Assembly: GCA_023548195.1 (NCBI GenBank)
Contig: JAJHZJ010000220.1
Location: 1,247,279-1,311,278 of the forward strand
Reading direction: 5' to 3'
Source: Bettongia penicillata ogilbyi
Lineage: Eukaryota > Chordata > Mammalia > Diprotodontia > Potoroidae
DNA length: 64,000 bases
The translations under genes were made by a program, and so were the position numbers. Each line of letters opens with the position of its first letter. Within the stretch, counting starts at the first letter, position 1. The notes beneath the pieces were generated by a model that worked only from the letters and a program-made list of their open reading frames with translations, had not been told where the DNA came from and searched no databases. Positions 57,929-64,000 of the stretch are shown piece by piece.

Positions 57929-59039
57929 AATACTATTCCTAGTTAAAGAAACTCGTGTTTCTGTATTTTGCTAGTAAATATTAGTGGTTGATAAAAACAA
58001 AATTCAATCAGAGGCATTTTAAACATTACAATTAAGAGACATTTCCTTTTCTTACTAAATAGATATTTCCATTTTATTATGTTCTATGTTTTTCAAGTTT
58101 TATTGTGGTGGATAAAAAAGAGATTAGAATTTTTTTTTTAGTTTCCTTTCATATGTCAATTTCTTCCTGATTTTATCATTTTTTCATTTCTTGTTCTGTC
58201 CTCATTAAAATTCAGAATTCCAGTTTTTATATTTTTCTTCCCTACTTTCTGCTCATCCTCACTTCTGTCTCCAGAGACTTTCTCTAGACAATGTCTTGAC
58301 TTTTTAACATCTTGAAGAAAAAAGTGCTTTATTCTCCTGCCAGATCTAGTCATCTATAATTTGCCTCAACCTACCATGGAGCACAATAACTTTTCTAGAA
58401 GTAATGAAGCTAATAACAGCTGTTTTTGTCATGCTCCCCTTTCCACAATGAGATGAGTTGAAACATCATGTAAATGAGGAGTTAATGGGATTTGATTTTA
58501 ATTTAAATCACATTATTCCAATGGCATGAAATATGCAGAATAATTAATATATTTTGAGAACATCCATGTTTAAAAAAATGAGATGAGTCATCTTCAATGT
58601 TTTCTTTTGTTTTTTTTTTTTTTTTTACTGCTATTATTAATGTAGTTCTGGTGAAAGATACTTTGTTTGAATCCTTCCATTTACAGACCAGGAAACTCCT
58701 TAATATGATTAGAGTAACTTTCCCTACTCCCCTTTTTAACTCTTTCCATTGAAACCATACAAAGTGAATTATCTTTGGAAGAGAGAGATTAGTTCCCTAT
58801 TCAATGCAGCTTTGTATTTTGAACTTTCAAAAGCATTGGTCAGATATCTTTGTGATGAAAAAAAAAAGTATGATCAATTACAATAAATATGTACTAGATA
58901 TCTATCAAGTAATTAATATTGAACTATGTATTATGAGGTAAGACAGTGTAGGAGAAAGCATACTACACTGAAATTCAGAAGACATGGGTTCAGTTCAAAT
59001 AGACAATGTGTTGATGACAGGGATTTAGTTTTGTATAAA
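57929..59039. other. Unassigned intergenic DNA
   Basis: A poly-T run lies at 58608-58626. At 58945-59000, 'aggagaaagcatactacact' and 'agacatgggttcagttcaaa' may be the head of a CORE-SINE cut off by the next repeat. No gene. Confidence 0.4.
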
Positions 59040-59300
59040 TGACTTTGCTGTTATTTAGTCATTCCCTGTGTCTGACTCTTTGTGACCCTGTGGACTATAA
59101 ATAGCACACCAATAATATACAAAGAGTTTTCTTCACAAGGATTCCAAAATGGTTTTTAATTTCCTTCTTTAGTGGATTGAAGCAAAGAGAGGTTAAGTGA
59201 TTTGTCAAGATTCACACAGCTGTAAGTGACTGAAGCTGTATTTGACTCCAGAGCTAGCACTCTACCCTCTGAGCTATCTAATCACACAGCTTCCTAAATG
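59040..59300 (+). mobile_element. RTE-derived SINE
   Basis: 'tagtcattccctgtgtctga', 'ctctttgtgaccctgtggac', 'tttccttctttagtggattg', 'agaggttaagtgatttgtca' and 'actctaccctctgagctatc' match, in order, the widespread marsupial SINE whose ends resemble an RTE/BovB-type LINE. Diverged but full length. Confidence 0.8.
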
Positions 59301-59339
59301 ACTAGAATATGTATGTACACACAATAAACACTTGAGTAA

Positions 59340-61325
59340 TATGTGTTGTTTCAATTTGTATATCTCCACTAAACAATGATTTAGAATATTTTTTTTCAAC
59401 ATGACTGCATATAGCTTTGATTTCTTAATCTGAAACATACCAGTTCTATCCTTTGACCATTTATCAAGTGAGGAATGACTTGCATTCTTATAAATTTGAT
59501 TTAGTTATCTATATATTTGAGAAATGAGACCTTTATCAGAGATACTTGCTACAATTTTTTCAACTTATTGCTTTCTTTCTAATCTTGGTTAGATTGGGTG
59601 TTTTTGAAAAAAAAACTTTTTAAAATTAAAAGTCAAATTTATACAGTTTTACCTCTTAGTATGTTTCTGTTTCTTCTTTGCTTATGAATTCTTCCCTTGT
59701 CCATAAATCTGACAGATAAATAATTTCCAGCTCCCCTAATTTGCCCATGATATGATTCTGTATGCCTACATTATGTACCCATTTGGACCTTATCTTGGTA
59801 TACAGGGTGAGATGTGTACCTATATGTAGTATCTTCTCAATTTTTGTCGTTTTCCCAGAAATATTTGTTGAATAGTGAGTTTTGTCCCAAAAGCTTAGCG
59901 TTTATTAAACCCTGCACTATGATCATTATTTACCATTGTGTATTGCCTTCCTAATTTATTCTACTAATCCACCATTTTATTTCTCAGGAAGTAGCAGATA
60001 GTTTTGATGACAGCCACTGAACTTTCATATAACATTTTATTTTTCCCAATTACATGTTAAAAACAATTTTTAACACTGTTTTAGAGCTTTGTACTCCAAA
60101 ATCTATCCCTCTCTTCCTCCTCTATCTCCTCGCTGATATGGTAAGCAACCAAATATAGGTTATACGTGTACGTGATGATTGCTACTTTATAATAAACTTT
60201 GAAATCTAGTATGTTAACCCACTTTCCTTCACATTTGTTTTACATTAGTTCCCTTTAAATTCTTGACCTTTTTCTTCCAGATGAATTTTGTTATTTTTTT
60301 CTATATATAAAATAATTTTGGCAGTTTGGTGGTATGGCACTTAATAAGTAAATAAGTTTAGGCATAATTGTCACTTCTCTTATATTGGCTCATACTACCA
60401 ATGAGCAAGTAATATGTTTCCTGGTGTTTAGTTCTGACTTTATGTGTGTGAAAAAATGTTTTGTAACTGTGATTATGTAGTTTCAGAGCTTTTCTTGCAA
60501 AGTAGCCTCCTAAGTGTTTACAGTGTCTATCACTAATTTTAGCAGAATTCTCTTTCTCTCTTTGCTGCTGGACTCTGTTGGTAATATATAGAAATGCTAA
60601 TAATTGATGTGGGTTTATTTTATATCCTGCCACTTTACTAAGGTTGTTAGTTATTTCAACTAGTTTATTATATAGGATTTTCTAATTATAACATCATATC
60701 ATTGGTGAATAGTGATGTTTTCATTTCCTCATCGCCTATTCTAATTTCTTTAATTTCTTTTTTCTTCTCTTATTGTCAAAACTAGCATTTCTAGTACAAT
60801 ATTTGAATAACAGTGGAAATACTAAGCATCCTTTCTTCTCCCCCTGATTTTATTAAGAATGCTTAACTTATTCTCATTATAGATAATGCTTGCTGAGGTT
60901 TTTAGGCACATATTTCATATTTTAATGAAAATTTAATTTATCCCTGTTGTCTCTACTGCTTTCAATAGAAATAAGTGTTTTATTTTGTCAAAAGCTTTTT
61001 TCTACATCTATAGAAACACTCATTATCATTTTTTTATTATGCGAATTTTTTATCAGTAATAAGATCAATTGTGCTGATGTTTGCCTTACTATTGAACCAG
61101 TTCTGCTCCTGGTATAAATTCCACCTGGATATAGTGTGTGATCCTTGTAATACACTGCTGCAATCTCCTAGAATTTTATTTAAAATTTTTTTCATCAATA
61201 TTCACTAGAGAGTTTGGTCTCTAAATTTCTTTTTTTTTTCTGCCTACATTCTTCCTGGTTTAGATGTCAACACAATATTTGTGTCATAAAATTAATTTTC
61301 CAAATAGTTGCATAGTACTTGTAGC
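59340..61325 (-). mobile_element. Long antisense L1 ORF2, fossil (part 1)
   Basis: Reverse-strand ORF2 landmarks run from the C-terminal side leftmost ('tttgaccatttatcaagtga') to the middle of the RT ('actagagagtttggtctcta'). They include 'acccatttggaccttatctt' and 'gtgctgatgtttgccttact'. An unrelated or displaced L1 3'-end scrap at about 60030-60190 ('gagctttgtactccaaaatc') interrupts it. Many stops. The LTR-like repeat at 61326 breaks it; 'ctttaaatgtttggtaaaat' beyond that repeat is its continuation. Confidence 0.75.
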
Positions 61326-61862
61326 TGTAAACACTCTAGCATACCCAGGATGACTTGTTGGCACAGATTCTTAGATCTACTTTATTAAAAAGAAAGAAAC
61401 TTTTGAGAGGTCAACAATTTTCTTTAGTCACATATACCCAGAGAAAATACAAGCATAGAAATAAAAACCAGCAGTAAGGGCTTTTGTTTGACCAGAAGCA
61501 ATGCATAAATCACAGATCAACAGACAGATCCAATTGTCTGACCATTATATACATACATAGTTACTGGAGAGACAGCCAACAACATATGGGTTTTCAAAGT
61601 GGTGGGGCTCCACAACAGCTACCCAGAGTCACATCCAGCACACAAACCTTCTTCCAAACCGTAAACCCACAAAGTAAAACCTCATCTCATAGTATATATA
61701 CATAATCCTCCTAACCCAGTCCCCCATTAGCAATTAACAAAAGGAGAGAACCTTCCTAAAATAGAAACCTTCCCTAATCAAGTTTTCCTTAATGGGCTCT
61801 ACTTGAGGCCCACTAATGGGTAGGGAAGGTTTTTATTAACTCTCATTGATTTTATGTTAACA
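61326..61862 (-). mobile_element. LTR-like repeat, copy 3, inserted in the antisense L1
   Basis: Starts TGTAAACACTC and ends GTTAACA. It shares 'aagaaagaaacttttgagag', 'aaagtaaaacctcatctcat' and 'cccactaatgggtagggaag' with copies 1 and 2. L1 sequence on both sides shows it is an insertion. On the minus strand a TATATATA segment is followed about 300 bases later by an AATAAA-like signal near the end, as in an LTR. I did not find a matching 4-6 bp target duplication. Confidence 0.6.
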
Positions 61863-61945
61863 TTAAACCACTAGTTTTAATTATTCTTTAAATGTTTGGT
61901 AAAATTAACTTGCAAATCTACCTAGCCATCATTCACAATTATGAT
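61863..61945 (-). mobile_element. Antisense L1 ORF2, fossil (part 2)
   Basis: 'ctttaaatgtttggtaaaat' followed by 'taacttgcaaatctacctag' continues the RT region broken by the LTR-like repeat. Ends near 61945. Confidence 0.65.
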
Positions 61946-63290
61946 TTTCCCCGTTTATCTTTCTCTATTTATGTGATCACTACATCTCCCCATTCATTTT
62001 CCCTTTCATCATCTTTCCCCCTTATTTTTTCCACTCTCGTTTTAACCTTAATATAGAGTAAGATAGATTTCTACACATAATTGCATGTATACCTTATTTC
62101 TTATTTGAATCAATTTCGATATGAATGAGGTTTAGTCATTGCTTCCTATCCCCCATTTCTCCCTCCATTTTAATAACTCTTTCATGACACTTTTTATATG
62201 TGATAATTTTGCCCATTCTATATCTCTCATATCCCTTCTCCTATTTCATCCTTTTTTTCTCATCCATAGTTTGGTTTGGGGTTTTTTTTGTACATCGTAT
62301 GATCATAGTTAACTCACACTCGTACCCTTGGTCTATAAGGACACCTTGAAATTTTCTTAATAATAATGAAGATCTACAAAGTTACAGATATCATCTTCCC
62401 ATCTTGAAATATAAACAGTTTGACATTGTTGAATCACTTGTTTTCTCTTTCCTGTTTACAATTTCATGCTTCTCATGACTCTTGTATTTGAAAAGTGAAT
62501 TTTGTGTTCAATTGTAGTCTTTTCATCAAAAATATTTAAAAGTTCTCCATTTCATTGAACATCTATTCTCCCCCTTCCAAAGAATTATACTGAGTTTTAC
62601 TTGGTAGGTGATTCTTGATTGTAATCCTAGTTCTTTTCCTTCAAGAACATCACATTTAGAAGTCTTATCCTTTAAAGGAAAAGCTGCTAAATCTTGTGGT
62701 GTCCTGATTGTGGCTTGATAATATGGATTTTTTTCTTATTGTTTCTCATATTTTCCCCTTGACCTGCTAGATCTGGAATGAAACTGTAATATTCTTCAGA
62801 CTTTCAATTTTGATATCTCTTTCAAATGTTGATACATGAATTATTTCAATTTCTATTTTACCTACTGATTCTAGAATATAGAAGTTTTCTTGGATAATAT
62901 TTTGAAAGATGATGCCTAGAGTCTTTTATTTATGAAGATTTTGAAGTACTTTAATAGTCCTTAGGTTATTTCTCCCGGTAGTATTTTCAGGTTAGTTGTT
63001 TTTTCAATGAGATATTTTACATTATCTTTTATTTTTTAATTTAATTTAATTTTGTTTGATTGTGTCTTGATGTTTCTTGTGTTACTATTTTCCCATTCTT
63101 CATTCCTAATTTTTAAGGAATTATTTTCTTCATTGAGCTTTTGTACTTTTTTTTTTTTCATTTGGCCAGTTTAGATTTTTAAGGAGTTATTTGCTTAAAT
63201 GAAATTTATGTATCTTTTATCTTTTTGTACTTTCTTTATTTCCCAATTAATAGTATTTTCCCTTTTCCAGTTCTATGTGAAGATTGTTTT
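61946..63290 (-). mobile_element. Old antisense HAL1/L1 element: 3' UTR and ORF1
   Basis: Read on the minus strand, ORF1 runs from about 63290 down to 62480 and is followed by a purine-rich 3' UTR down to about 61950. Reverse-strand ORF1 landmarks are 'ttaaggaattattttcttca' (coiled coil), 'aatgagatattttacattat' (before the RRM) and 'ggtaggtgattcttgattgt' (the ITYPAKL site). ORF1 passing straight into a 3' UTR makes it HAL1-like. Fully decayed. Confidence 0.65.
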
Positions 63291-63294
63291 CAAT

Positions 63295-64000
63295 ATGCAC
63301 TTTTAGAACATTTTGAGTTTCAAATAGTTCTTTCTTCCTTCCCTCACTCCTTTTCTGTCTTCCCAGGAAGGCAAGCAAGATGACATAGACCTTACAAGTA
63401 TAATCATATTAAACATATTTCCATATTAGTGATGTTGTGAAAAAGGAATCAGAACAAAAGGAGAAAAAAGCACAAGAAAGGAAAAAAAAAGAAAATTGCA
63501 TGTTTCTTTCTGTATCCAAACTCCATAGTTCTTCGCAGTATATGGATAATATTTTCCATTATGAGTCTTTTAGAAGTGGCTTAGATCATTGTATCGCTGA
63601 GAAGAGCTAATTCTATCAAAGCTGATCATTGTACAATGTAGTTGTAACTGTGAACAATGTTTTCCTGATTCTGCTCACCTTGATCAGCGTCAGTCTTTGC
63701 AGGTTTCTCTGAAATCCATCTGCTCATCATTTCTTATAACAAAATGGTATTCCATTACATTCATATACCACAGCTCATTCAATCATTGCGCAATTAATGG
63801 TCATTCTCTCAAATTATATTTCTTTGCCATTAGAAAAAGAGCTGCTCTAAATAATTTTGTACATGTGAGTCCTTTTCCATTTTCTTATGATGTCCTTGGT
63901 TTATAGAACCTAGTAGTGACATTGCTGGATCAAGAGCTATGCATATATTGATTAGCCTTTGGGCATAGTTCCAAACTGTATTCCAGTATGGTTGGATCAG
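63295..64000 (-). mobile_element. Antisense L1 3' end, running off the window
   Basis: The reverse of an L1 3' UTR and the ORF2 C-terminus: 'gatgttgtgaaaaaggaatc', 'ccattatgagtcttttagaa', 'tctgctcatcatttcttata', 'ttgggcatagttccaaactg'. It resembles 13250-13900. Its 5' part lies beyond 64000. The frame at 63697-63906 runs on the wrong strand and is not a gene. Confidence 0.78.

Noticed and set aside
1..64000. Host protein-coding exons, tRNA or snRNA genes
   Set aside because: I found no conserved domain outside LINE proteins, no cloverleaf with A and B boxes in a normal context, and no run of frames with plausible splice sites. A gene with very short exons could still escape a reading by eye.

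Overview
The window looks like intergenic DNA from a marsupial (metatherian) genome. It is AT-rich and I see no host exon, tRNA, rRNA or other structural RNA gene. Almost everything recognisable is a transposable element. The marsupial call rests on the mix of families: L1 copies with marsupial-style ORF2 tails, ORF1-only LINEs of the HAL1 ('half-L1') type, CORE-SINE/MIR-like SINEs, an RTE-derived SINE, an opossum-like hAT MITE, a Tigger1-like MITE and old L2 fragments. I cannot tell an American opossum from an Australian marsupial by eye.

Layout. 1-6.4 kb: an old plus-strand L1 ORF2 fragment split by a full-length HAL1-type element (copy 1, 2773-5684). 6.4-12.1 kb: mostly unassigned DNA with a palindromic hAT MITE (9778-9966), a CORE-SINE and an internally deleted Tigger1-like element (11455-12110). 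12.2-14.9 kb: minus-strand L1 fragments, a SINE and a minus-strand LTR-like repeat. 15.5-19.7 kb: two young 5'-truncated L1 tails, one per strand, each with a perfect 17-bp target-site duplication (TSD). 20.5-29.3 kb: HAL1 copy 2 (20553-23439), then an older HAL1 relative (24249-26211 plus 29059-29260) split by HAL1 copy 3 (26212-29045), whose ORF1 is nearly open. 29.6-33.6 kb: little that I recognise. 33.7-44.2 kb: nested retroelements, namely an old HAL1-like element split by a composite HAL1/L1 insertion (35130-38035), an L1 tail, and an old antisense L1 split by an internally deleted L1 (40964-43354). 44-59 kb: older, sparser L2 and MIR/CORE-SINE fragments, microsatellites, a gap-free 95-bp direct duplication and an LTR-like repeat. 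59-64 kb: antisense L1 and ORF1-like sequence split by a third LTR-like repeat and running off the edge.

Function. Only LINE proteins have any coding potential. HAL1 copy 3 encodes most of an L1 ORF1p-like RNA-binding protein (coiled coil, RRM, C-terminal domain) but has a stop codon near its N-terminus and a 1-base deletion near its C-terminus. No copy encodes a complete reverse transcriptase, so the full-length HAL1 copies must have been moved by L1 enzymes in trans (inference from known LINE biology). The window holds no convincing new genetic system. Its interest lies in the nested insertion history, the ORF1-only LINE family, the internally deleted and composite L1 copies, and the way the Tigger MITE formed.
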